Notes under the pieces: generated by a model | What the model was told of the DNA's origin: nothing | The model's database searches: none | Seen by the model: the letters and a program-made list of their open reading frames with translations, nothing else | In this document: piece after piece, positions 1 through 6,754 of the stretch | Layout: every line of letters starts with the position of its first letter | Position numbering within the stretch: position 1 is the first letter of the stretch | Translations under genes and position numbers: made by a program | Assembly (NCBI GenBank): GCA_964437215.1 | Contig: CAYTFZ010000054.1 | Location: forward strand, 1-17,625 | Direction of reading: 5' to 3' | Source: JAAYAN01 sp964437215 | GTDB lineage: Bacteria; Bacteroidota; Ignavibacteria; Ignavibacteriales; Melioribacteraceae | DNA length: 17,625 bases

Positions 1-134
1 CTGCCGGAAACTATACAGTTCAATGGAGCGGCACAAACTCAGCCGGGCAGAAAGTTTGCAGCGGGGTATATTTTTATCAGCTAAAAACAGGCAGCGGTTT
101 TATAGAAACAAAGAAGATGTTGTTGATTAGATAA
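1..134 (+). CDS. C-terminal end of a T9SS type A sorting-domain protein (partial)
   Basis: Only the last 43 codons are in the window; the reading frame starts at base 3 and ends at TAA 132-134. The peptide begins AGNYTVQWSGTNSAG, continues with SGVYFYQL and ends in KKMLLIR. This is the usual end of the beta-sandwich type A sorting domain, which directs proteins through the outer membrane by type IX secretion and is then removed or anchored. It closely parallels the end of the protein at 1158-2519 (AGNYTVEWNGTNSSG, SGVYI, KKMIFAK), so the two share export route, not necessarily function. The functional part of the protein lies outside the window. A Cys occurs just before SGVYF, where these domains more often have Ala, Ser or Pro. 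Confidence 0.85.
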   Translation, partial: AGNYTVQWSGTNSAGQKVCSGVYFYQLKTGSGFIETKKMLLIR

Positions 135-437
135 TTATTTGTAAAATTTAAAAATTAGTAAAACATAAATATTAGGAATGAACTGATAATATTTTTAACG
201 GAATGGATTTCTTTGTGCCTGTAGAGTTAAAGGAAATATGCTGCTTTGAGATATGCAGGAAATTGATGTAATAAAGTGCGATATTTTATTTTAACCTGTA
301 TGTGCTTGAAGATGCAATTAGTGAAATAGGATGACATTAACTTACAAAATCTGGCAAGTCAGAGTTAAAAAAACAGTTCCAATCCAAAGTAAAGAAAGAT
401 GATTAATTGGAAACTGAAGTAATATATTTAATATCAT
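135..437. other. Gene-poor AT-rich spacer
   Basis: No gene is supportable between the sorting-domain protein and the hairpin at 438. The only notable reading frame is a 22-codon one at 203-271 (ATG to TAA) encoding a peptide with three Cys, two of them adjacent. It has no convincing ribosome binding site and could be chance. I saw no tRNA-like or riboswitch-like fold. The stretch probably holds the 3' end of the upstream transcript. Confidence 0.5.
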
Positions 438-472
438 AATCAGAAAATATCTTAAATCTTTTCTGATTTTTT
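438..472 (+). terminator. Probable rho-independent terminator upstream of the Crp-type gene
   Basis: AATCAGAAAA (438-447) pairs perfectly with TTTTCTGATT (459-468) around an 11-base loop, and a run of six T lies at 467-472. The stem is 10 bp with only three G-C pairs, so it is weak, but stem plus T run is the expected arrangement. It would end transcription coming from the sorting-domain gene and insulate the regulator gene. Confidence 0.5.
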
Positions 473-490
473 AATAAATATATTTATGTA

Positions 491-498
491 TATGTTTG
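491..498 (+). promoter_or_regulatory. Possible promoter -7 box for the Crp-type gene
   Basis: TATGTTTG matches the Bacteroidota sigma consensus TAnnTTTG exactly and lies 45 bases before the start codon, just after the upstream terminator. There is only a T run where the -33 TTTG box should be, so the call is tentative. Confidence 0.35.
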
Positions 499-543
499 TA
501 TTGTTAAAAAAACGAATTATTTACTGTTAATAAAAAAAATCTT

Positions 544-1119
544 ATGGATATAATTAAAGAAAACTTTTACAAGATTCTTAAGACAATTGACAATGTTGAA
601 GAATCAACTATTGACAAGTTGTACAAGATACATTCATTTCAAAATGTAAAAAAAGGTACTGACATTTCCTTACAAGGGAATTTGGATGATAAAGAATACA
701 TACTCATCGATGGAATTATAAGAGAATATGTTATCAATGAAAAAGGAAAAGACATTACGATGAATTTTTTTACTAAAGGATTCATTACTCCAGGTTTTTG
801 TAGAACGAACGAAGGTATCAGTATTTTATCAATTCAAGCATTAACAAATTGTATTATAGGAATAACAGATTCTGTCGAGATGAATAAAATACGTATTGAA
901 GACAGGAATTTTTTCGAAGTTTCAGGTAAAATAATGACTAGGTTTTTCAAAGAAAAAATTCAAACGCAGATTATTCATTCATCGCAGCCTGCTAAAAACA
1001 GGCTGGAGTTTTTCCGGAAAAGATTTCCCGGTTTGGAAAATGAGGTTTCTAACGCTTACATTGCCTCGTACCTTGGAATTACAAATGTTTCGTTAAGCAG
1101 ACTGAGAAAAATTAAATAG
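544..1119 (+). CDS. Crp/Fnr-family transcriptional regulator
   Basis: A 191-residue cytosolic DNA-binding protein of the short Crp-like type common in Bacteroidota. Residues about 25-115 fit the cyclic-nucleotide-binding beta-roll (KGTDISLQGNLDDKEYILIDG, then the IIREYVINEKGKDITMNFF strands). A helical dimer stretch follows at about 115-145. The C-terminus (about 168-189, YIASYLGITNVSLSRLRK) is the recognition helix-turn-helix, ending abruptly as is normal for this group. No Arg-Ser phosphate-binding pair like that of E. coli CRP is evident, so a cyclic nucleotide ligand is not established. The gene has no Shine-Dalgarno sequence before its ATG. It stands between two T9SS cargo genes and may control one of them, but nothing in the sequence proves a target. 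Confidence 0.87.
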   Translation: MDIIKENFYKILKTIDNVEESTIDKLYKIHSFQNVKKGTDISLQGNLDDKEYILIDGIIREYVINEKGKDITMNFFTKGFITPGFCRTNEGISILSIQALTNCIIGITDSVEMNKIRIEDRNFFEVSGKIMTRFFKEKIQTQIIHSSQPAKNRLEFFRKRFPGLENEVSNAYIASYLGITNVSLSRLRKIK

Positions 1120-1138
1120 TAAAATTTCATTTTATTAT
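1116..1138 (+). terminator. Tight hairpin spanning the stop codon of the Crp-type gene
   Basis: ATAGTAAAAT (1116-1125) pairs with ATTTTATTAT (1129-1138) through a 3-base loop TTC: 10 bp with one G-T pair. The TAG stop codon (1117-1119) is inside the left arm. There is no T run and the stem is nearly all A-T, so it may be a 3' end structure or chance. It resembles the hairpin at 2514-2540. Confidence 0.3.
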
Positions 1139-1157
1139 CTGCAAAAAAGGAGAACTT

Positions 1158-2519
1158 ATGAATTCCACACAATCATATAAGAGTTTGTTTATTTGTGTAT
1201 GTTATTCTTTTTTAATTTTTTCAGCAGGATTATTATCTCAGCAGATGACAGATTTTAATCAACAGGTTTTTCCGACCGATCATGCATTAAATATGCCTAT
1301 CGATTCATTACCGGTTCATCCTTTATCCGATATTTTTATAAGCACAATAGGGGCAAATAAAAGACTTCATCCCGATTTCGGCGATTCCTGGGATGACGAT
1401 GGAACAATACGTCCGATGGGAATTCCTTATAATGTTGTTGGCTCAGACCAGCCGCTCTTACCGATTTCTTGGACATTATACGGCGACGAAAGTGATCCGG
1501 GACCTTGGCCGATACCTCAAAATCCATTTATCGAAGGAGTTTTTAACTGGAGTGAATATTCGGAAGGCGACAGACATTTACTGGTAATTGACAGTGTTGC
1601 GAATATTTTATACGAATCGGGAAATGTATACGGAAATGAAACCGGAACAGAATGGGAGGGAGGATGCGGAGCAATTTTTAATTTAAACGCATACAATTTA
1701 AGACCTGAAACCTGGACTTCTGCCGATGCTGCCGGTTTGCCGATTTTTCCTTTGCTTATCCGCTACGATGAAGTTGAAAAGGCATTGAATAGTGATGGCA
1801 TGTTTCATCATGCAGTAAGATTTACAACAGATACTACCAAACGCGAATACATTTGGCCGGCAAGACATTTTGCTTCAAGCCAGACAGCCTCAAAATGGCC
1901 TCCGATGGGATTAAGATTCAGATTAAAAGCTGATTTTGATATATCCGGTTTTACACCCAGAATGCAGGTGATTTTGCGATCAATGAAAAAATACGGAATT
2001 ATTCTTGCTGATAACGGAAGCGATTGGTTTTTTCAAGGGACTCACGATTCACGATGGGATAATGACGAAATCAATTCACTTAAAAATATTCGCGGAAATA
2101 ATTTTGAAGCAGTTGATATTTCGGAATGGATGGATAGAGAAGGTTTTGATAATAATTCTGCTAAAGTTCCATCAAAAATAGTTAATGTTGATAACAGAGA
2201 TCAAGTATCCGAAAATTTTTATCTTTTCCAAAATTACCCGAACCCGTTTAACCCAACAACAACAATAAAATTCAACATTCCAAGTAATGGCGTAGAGACG
2301 ACCCGGCGTGTCGTTTTAAAAATATTCGACATCCTCGGAAGCGAAGTAAAAACTCTCGTAAACGAACAAAAATCTGCTGGAAATTACACGGTTGAATGGA
2401 ATGGTACAAATTCATCTGGCTATCTTGTCGGAAGCGGAGTTTATATTTGTAAAATATCAGTCATGGGAAATTCAGGGAAAAATTTCTTCCAATCAAAAAA
2501 GATGATTTTTGCTAAATAG
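1158..2519 (+). CDS. Secreted protein of unknown function with T9SS type A sorting domain
   Basis: A 453-residue protein. Residues 1-28 form a signal peptide (hydrophobic FICVCYSFLIFSAGLL). Residues about 55-320 are one conserved-looking region with marked motifs: GGCGAIFNLN (168-177), WTSADAAGLPIFP (186-198), YIWPARHFAS (231-240), PPMGLRFRLKADFDISGF (248-265) and ILADNGSDWFFQG (282-294). From memory these motifs occur in secreted proteins of several bacterial phyla without an assigned function; I cannot check this. Residues about 353-453 are the type IX sorting domain (FQNYPNPFNPTTTIKF, FDILGSEVKTLVNE, SAGNYTVEWNG, SGVYI). AAGGAGA at 1147-1153 supports the start. The sorting domain carries an in-frame insertion near residues 378-385 (see 2292-2314). 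The protein should be exported to the cell surface or medium; its substrate or ligand is unknown. Confidence 0.85.
   Translation: MNSTQSYKSLFICVCYSFLIFSAGLLSQQMTDFNQQVFPTDHALNMPIDSLPVHPLSDIFISTIGANKRLHPDFGDSWDDDGTIRPMGIPYNVVGSDQPLLPISWTLYGDESDPGPWPIPQNPFIEGVFNWSEYSEGDRHLLVIDSVANILYESGNVYGNETGTEWEGGCGAIFNLNAYNLRPETWTSADAAGLPIFPLLIRYDEVEKALNSDGMFHHAVRFTTDTTKREYIWPARHFASSQTASKWPPMGLRFRLKADFDISGFTPRMQVILRSMKKYGIILADNGSDWFFQGTHDSRWDNDEINSLKNIRGNNFEAVDISEWMDREGFDNNSAKVPSKIVNVDNRDQVSENFYLFQNYPNPFNPTTTIKFNIPSNGVETTRRVVLKIFDILGSEVKTLVNEQKSAGNYTVEWNGTNSSGYLVGSGVYICKISVMGNSGKNFFQSKKMIFAK
2292..2314 (+). repeat. GC-rich hairpin sequence inside the sorting-domain coding region
   Basis: GTAGAGACGAC, CCGGCGT and GTCGT follow one another in a much more AT-rich setting. 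ACGAC (2298-2302) pairs with GTCGT (2310-2314) around a 7-base loop. It encodes roughly VETTRRVV, extra residues in the linker before the LKIFDILG strand where these domains normally pass directly from FNIP to the strand. The GTAGAGAC start resembles one end of interspersed palindromic repeats that I recall from bacterial genomes. No second copy is in this window. Confidence 0.4.
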
Positions 2520-2540
2520 GAAGTACAATACTTTCTATTT
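2514..2540 (+). terminator. Stable hairpin spanning the stop codon of the T9SS protein gene
   Basis: AAATAGGAAGTA (2514-2525) pairs over 12 positions (one G-T) with TACTTTCTATTT (2529-2540) through a CAA loop. The TAG stop (2517-2519) is inside the left arm. There is no T run after it (GAAAAAATAC follows), so it may be a weak terminator or a 3' end protecting structure. Confidence 0.45.
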
Positions 2541-2737
2541 GAAAAAATACAACATCGTGCCGGTTCGAAGAATTATAAAAGATTTCGACAATAATAATAT
2601 TTCTGTTAACAATTCTATTTTTTCTCGTCTTTCAATTAAATAGAATAAAATATTAAAATGTGAAAAAACATAATCAGTAAAATGGAATTTGCATTTATGA
2701 TTGTTGAATAAGAATTTTAACGTATTATTTATTTTAC

Positions 2738-2793
2738 AATCCGAAAAATATTTTGATAACTAAAAATGATAATAATATTGTAATTTTCGGATT
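2738..2793 (+). promoter_or_regulatory. 10-bp inverted repeat just before the TonB receptor start
   Basis: AATCCGAAAA (2738-2747) and TTTTCGGATT (2784-2793) are perfect reverse complements 36 bases apart. The right arm ends 6 bases before the ATG at 2800, which has no Shine-Dalgarno sequence. Between the arms lie TTTG (2752-2755) and TAATATTG (2773-2780), a near match to TAnnTTTG at a somewhat short 17-base spacing. The arms could be two halves of an operator around the promoter or, in RNA started further upstream, a stem masking the start region. The rest of 2541-2737 shows nothing I can name. Confidence 0.35.
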
Positions 2794-2799
2794 CAAATT

Positions 2800-5337
2800 A
2801 TGAAAAATTCATTATTATTTTTATTTCTATTACTTATCCCAAGTTTCATTCTGGCACAAACAGGAAACATTCAAGGGAAAGTTACTTATCAAAACCAGCC
2901 GTTACCAGGTGTTAATATACTTATAGAAGGAACTGCCAAAGGAAGTGTAAGTGATGATAACGGTTTTTTCAGGATAGAAAATATTCCTGAAGGAACTTAT
3001 TCATTTAAATTCAGCATCATTGGGTTTAAGTCTGAAATTATTACCGTTAAAATATTAAATGGTAAGACCGTTTTTCAGAACTGCAGTCTCGAAACAGAAA
3101 TTATTAATCTTAATGAAATTCAAATTATTGATGTAAGATTCCAGCGGCAGGAGGATACACGGACAAGTTTAATAAGCATTAAGCCCGAAAATGCAAAGAT
3201 TCTCCCTGGCGCTGTAACAGATGTATTCCGTTCGCTCGGTGCTCTTCCGGGTGTACTCTCGCCAAACGATTTTACATCCCAGCTTGTAATAAGGGGCAGC
3301 GGTCCGGACCAAAACCTTATAGTTATGGATGATATAGAAGTATTTAATCCTTACAGACTTTACAGCGTAATTAGTATGTTTAATCCCGAAGCAGTTTCCG
3401 ATATTAATCTTATTACCGGAGGATTTCCTGTAAAATACGGCGATCGCCTTTCGGCTGTGCTTGATGTTGCTAACAGACAGGGTGATTTTACGAAACCGTT
3501 CAAAGGAATTATCGATGCAAGCATTATAAGCGCAAATGTTGTTCTCGAAGGGAAAAATCCTTTTAATATTCCGGGGAGCTGGCTTATTAACTCCCGAAGA
3601 ACTTATTACGATTTAATAATAGGCTCGTTTGTTAAAAATGCCGGACTTGTTGACGAAAATGTTACTTTCCCGAATTTTTTTGATGTTCAGGCAAAAATTG
3701 CTTTTGGTCCGTTTAATAATCATACATTTTTTTTGAACGGAATTATTTCGCGGGATGGTGTGGAACTAATTTCTGCAAAAAACAGGAAAAAGCCCGATAG
3801 TTTAGGGGTTTTTAATAAAACTCAAAACGACCTTGCCGGATTTTCGTGGCATTTTGCTCCAAGCAAAAAGTTGCTTAATAAGTTTGTTGTTTCGTGGTAC
3901 CGTAATAAGGGCGATGCAAAAATTGATTCACGTTTGTTGGATCCTAATGTAAACAGGGATAACTTTGAGGAATTTGCTGTTGATACTATTTCGCAGTATT
4001 TATTAGATTTTAATGCTAAAGGTGATTTTGTTTTCGAAAAATACTCTGTAGATAATAAATTTTATTTGCAGTGGGGCGATAAAAACGAATTTGAAGCCGG
4101 TGCCGGAGTTGATTTTATCCATACAAAAATTGATGCTAAGCTTGATGTTGATCCACAGGTGGTTGCTCTTGTCGATTTATATTTAAATATAAACAATTCC
4201 AGTGAAGATTTAAGTGTTTCGCGATATTATAATAAGTATAAAGTGTGGGCAGATAACAAATTTAAAATATCGGATAAACTGTATATTCAGCCCGGAATAA
4301 GGTATGATTATTATGAACTTATTGAAAAAGCTGCATTATCGCCCCGTTTATCCTTATCATATTTGCTGAATCCATCCACAACCTTGCGCGGTTCGTTTGG
4401 ATTGTATTATCAGTCCCCCGGATACGAAAAAATAATCGATCAGGCAAGAGCTTTCAATTTAAGCAAAAATAATACTACAGCTCTTAAACCCGAACGCGCT
4501 ATTCACTTTATTGCAAGTATAGAGCATTGGTTAAACGAGCAATGGATGCTAAAATCCGAAATGTATTATAAGAAATTCGAAAATCTGTTAGTCCAAAAAA
4601 TAGTAAAAGGAATTTCATATTATACTGAGCCTATTCCCGGAAAAGATATCTTTTCGCGCGAAGGATGGACGCGTCCGGTACCTTTTCTTTCAGATTCAGT
4701 AACACAGACACCCATAAACAATTCGAACGGTTATTCAAGCGGATTTGAAATAATGATGGAAAAGAAAAAGATAAAATCCGGCGACAGATTTGCAGGATGG
4801 ATTTCTTATTCATTTGCAGTAGCTGAAAGAAAAGAAAACGGCTCAACATATCCTTTCCGGTTCGATCAGCGTCACACTTTGAATATTGTTGCCAATTACA
4901 GAATTAGTGAAGACTATGATATAGGTTTAAGATTTAAGTATGGTTCAGGATTTCCGTTTACACATCCTTTAAACGTTCAGCCGCGCGTAATTCTTAAAGA
5001 TTCCGACGGCGATTTTATTCCCGATTCTCCCGAAATTGCAACCCGCAAAACTGGAAATTCCGGGAAAGAAACCGTAGTTTACGATTTGAATTTCGGAGAT
5101 GATTCCCAAAAATTTAACGACAGAATTCCGGCATATCACAGGCTGGATTTACGGATTACAGCATTTGCAGATTATTGGGGATTGGACTGGCAGTTTTATT
5201 TAGATATTATAAATGTATATAATCGCTCGAACGTAGTAAATTACGACTATTACGTTAAGGACGATTTAAGCATCGGCAAAGAGACAGTAAATATGTTTCC
5301 TATTTTACCCACTTTAGGATTTAGTGTAAGGTTTTAA
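2800..5337 (+). CDS. TonB-dependent receptor with carboxypeptidase-like regulatory domain
   Basis: An 845-residue outer-membrane beta-barrel protein that imports a bulky substrate using energy from TonB-ExbB-ExbD. Residues 1-20 are a signal peptide (LLFLFLLLIPSFILAQ). Residues about 23-100 are the carboxypeptidase-D regulatory-like beta-sandwich (GNIQGKVTYQNQPLPGVNI, then GTYSFKFSIIGF) common in Bacteroidota receptors. The plug follows at about 130-230 (VFRSLGALPGV, LVIRGSGPDQNLIVMDDIEV, GGFPVKYGDRLSAVLDV). The remainder is alternating barrel strands ending in LGFSVRF, with a terminal Phe as expected. An outer loop at residues 734-742, DSDGDFIPD, looks like a calcium-binding Asp-rich loop. 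No SusD-like partner is adjacent, so the substrate cannot be inferred. The stop codon directly abuts the xseA start. Confidence 0.92.
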   Translation: MKNSLLFLFLLLIPSFILAQTGNIQGKVTYQNQPLPGVNILIEGTAKGSVSDDNGFFRIENIPEGTYSFKFSIIGFKSEIITVKILNGKTVFQNCSLETEIINLNEIQIIDVRFQRQEDTRTSLISIKPENAKILPGAVTDVFRSLGALPGVLSPNDFTSQLVIRGSGPDQNLIVMDDIEVFNPYRLYSVISMFNPEAVSDINLITGGFPVKYGDRLSAVLDVANRQGDFTKPFKGIIDASIISANVVLEGKNPFNIPGSWLINSRRTYYDLIIGSFVKNAGLVDENVTFPNFFDVQAKIAFGPFNNHTFFLNGIISRDGVELISAKNRKKPDSLGVFNKTQNDLAGFSWHFAPSKKLLNKFVVSWYRNKGDAKIDSRLLDPNVNRDNFEEFAVDTISQYLLDFNAKGDFVFEKYSVDNKFYLQWGDKNEFEAGAGVDFIHTKIDAKLDVDPQVVALVDLYLNINNSSEDLSVSRYYNKYKVWADNKFKISDKLYIQPGIRYDYYELIEKAALSPRLSLSYLLNPSTTLRGSFGLYYQSPGYEKIIDQARAFNLSKNNTTALKPERAIHFIASIEHWLNEQWMLKSEMYYKKFENLLVQKIVKGISYYTEPIPGKDIFSREGWTRPVPFLSDSVTQTPINNSNGYSSGFEIMMEKKKIKSGDRFAGWISYSFAVAERKENGSTYPFRFDQRHTLNIVANYRISEDYDIGLRFKYGSGFPFTHPLNVQPRVILKDSDGDFIPDSPEIATRKTGNSGKETVVYDLNFGDDSQKFNDRIPAYHRLDLRITAFADYWGLDWQFYLDIINVYNRSNVVNYDYYVKDDLSIGKETVNMFPILPTLGFSVRF

Positions 5338-6510
5338 ATGAAAAATGCATTAACAGTAAGCGAACTTACGCGCGAAATTAAAAAGACTCTTGAAGATAGA
5401 TTTGATTCAGTTGTTGTAGTAGGTGAAATATCAAACTTTAAAGCCCACGTTTCAGGACATTGGTATTTTACATTAAAAGATTCCGATTCGCAAATTTCCT
5501 GTACTATGTGGCGCGGAAAAAACAGCTACGTATTTTTTACACCTCAGGATGGGATGAAGATAACAATAACAGGGAAAATAACAGTTTATCCTCCCCGCGG
5601 AAATTATCAGGTAGATGTAAACTCCATGAGTCCCGCCGGTGAGGGAGAACTGCAAGCCGCTTTCGAAAAATTGAAAAAAAGATTATCCGATGAAGGACTT
5701 TTTAATTCGGAATTAAAAAAAGAAATTCCATCATTCCCACAGAAAATAGGAATTGTAACCGCTTCGGACGGAGCAGCTTTCCGGGATATGATAAGCGTTG
5801 CATCAAGGCGTTATCCTTTGGCAGAAATAATTCTTTATCCTTCCAAAGTTCAAGGAGAAGGCGCTGCAGCAGAAATTGCTGCCGGAATTAAAACGCTTAA
5901 TCAGCTTCCGGATATTGATGTAATGATTATCGGGCGGGGCGGAGGGTCTCTTGAAGACCTTTGGGCATTTAACGAAGAAATTGTGGCAAGAGCCGTTTTC
6001 AATTCGAAAATACCTGTTATCAGCGCCGTTGGTCACGAAATTGATTTTACCATTTCCGATTTTGCAGCCGATTTGCGGGCTCCCACACCTTCGGCAGCAA
6101 TGGAATTGGCAACCCCTGATAAGGATAAAATCTTTGCCTTTATTAACGAATTTTCCTATAATTCCACCGCAAATATTTGCGATTTAGCGGAAAATTATAA
6201 AGATACATTAAAACGGATCAATAATTCCTACGGCTTCCGAAGTCCTTTCGATCATATCAGAAATAAAACGCAATTTTTGGATAATCTGATATTCAGGATT
6301 CAAAGCAGCACTGACATTTTCTTTTCCGAAAAAAATAATTCTTTAAAATTGCTTACTAAGATTATAGAAAATAACGATATTTCGACACAGCTTAAAAAAG
6401 GTTTTGCTCTCGTTAGCCAGAATGGAAAAATTATTACACGCTCTTTGAGTTTCGAGAAAGGAACCGAAACCACAATCAGATTTTTTGATGGTGAAATAAA
6501 AATAAATTAA
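5338..6510 (+). CDS. xseA: Exodeoxyribonuclease VII large subunit
   Basis: The catalytic subunit of exonuclease VII, which cuts single-stranded DNA from both ends into short oligonucleotides and works with several copies of XseB. Residues about 3-100 are the N-terminal OB fold (LTVSELTREIKKTLEDRF, VVGEISNFKAHVSGHWYFTLKD). The catalytic region at about 130-260 includes KIGIVTASDGAAFRD, GRGGGSLEDLWAFNEE (199-214) and VGHEIDFTISDFAADLRAPTP (231-251). The C-terminus keeps the KGFALVSQNGKII strand motif. At 390 residues it is shorter than E. coli XseA (about 456); the missing part lies in the extended helical region after the catalytic core. The ATG follows the receptor TAA with no gap, and AAGG at 5328-5331 in the receptor gene provides a ribosome site, so the two are probably translationally coupled. 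xseB is 8 bases downstream. Confidence 0.96.
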   Translation: MKNALTVSELTREIKKTLEDRFDSVVVVGEISNFKAHVSGHWYFTLKDSDSQISCTMWRGKNSYVFFTPQDGMKITITGKITVYPPRGNYQVDVNSMSPAGEGELQAAFEKLKKRLSDEGLFNSELKKEIPSFPQKIGIVTASDGAAFRDMISVASRRYPLAEIILYPSKVQGEGAAAEIAAGIKTLNQLPDIDVMIIGRGGGSLEDLWAFNEEIVARAVFNSKIPVISAVGHEIDFTISDFAADLRAPTPSAAMELATPDKDKIFAFINEFSYNSTANICDLAENYKDTLKRINNSYGFRSPFDHIRNKTQFLDNLIFRIQSSTDIFFSEKNNSLKLLTKIIENNDISTQLKKGFALVSQNGKIITRSLSFEKGTETTIRFFDGEIKIN

Positions 6511-6518
6511 TCAAAATT

Positions 6519-6719
6519 ATGAAAAAACAAAAAGATACATTCGAAGAATCATTAAAAAGATTGCAGGAAATATCGGATTTACTGGAATCGGGTTCGGTTG
6601 GATTGGAAGATTCAGTTACTCTTTATGAAGAAGGAATTGTTCTTTCTAAAAAATGTTTTAAACAACTTCAGGATGCTGAATTAAAAATTACCGAGCTGAA
6701 AAAACAGCTTGAGCAATAG
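6519..6719 (+). CDS. xseB: Exodeoxyribonuclease VII small subunit
   Basis: A 66-residue helical protein that binds the helical region of XseA and is needed for active exonuclease VII. The family pattern is clear: TFEESLKRLQEISDLLESG (7-25), LEDSVTLYEEGIVLSKKC (29-46) and a final helix DAELKITELKKQLEQ, which forms a coiled coil. Length is normal. It starts 8 bases after xseA, has no Shine-Dalgarno sequence and is probably translated through coupling. dxs follows 35 bases on, as in many bacteria where xseB and isoprenoid genes are linked. Confidence 0.95.
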   Translation: MKKQKDTFEESLKRLQEISDLLESGSVGLEDSVTLYEEGIVLSKKCFKQLQDAELKITELKKQLEQ

Positions 6720-6754
6720 TATAATTAATCCAATCGATTATAAATGGGAAAAGG

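Noticed and set aside
203..271. 22-codon ORF with three Cys in the first intergenic gap
   Set aside because: No ribosome site, promoter or known homologue; length is within chance expectation.
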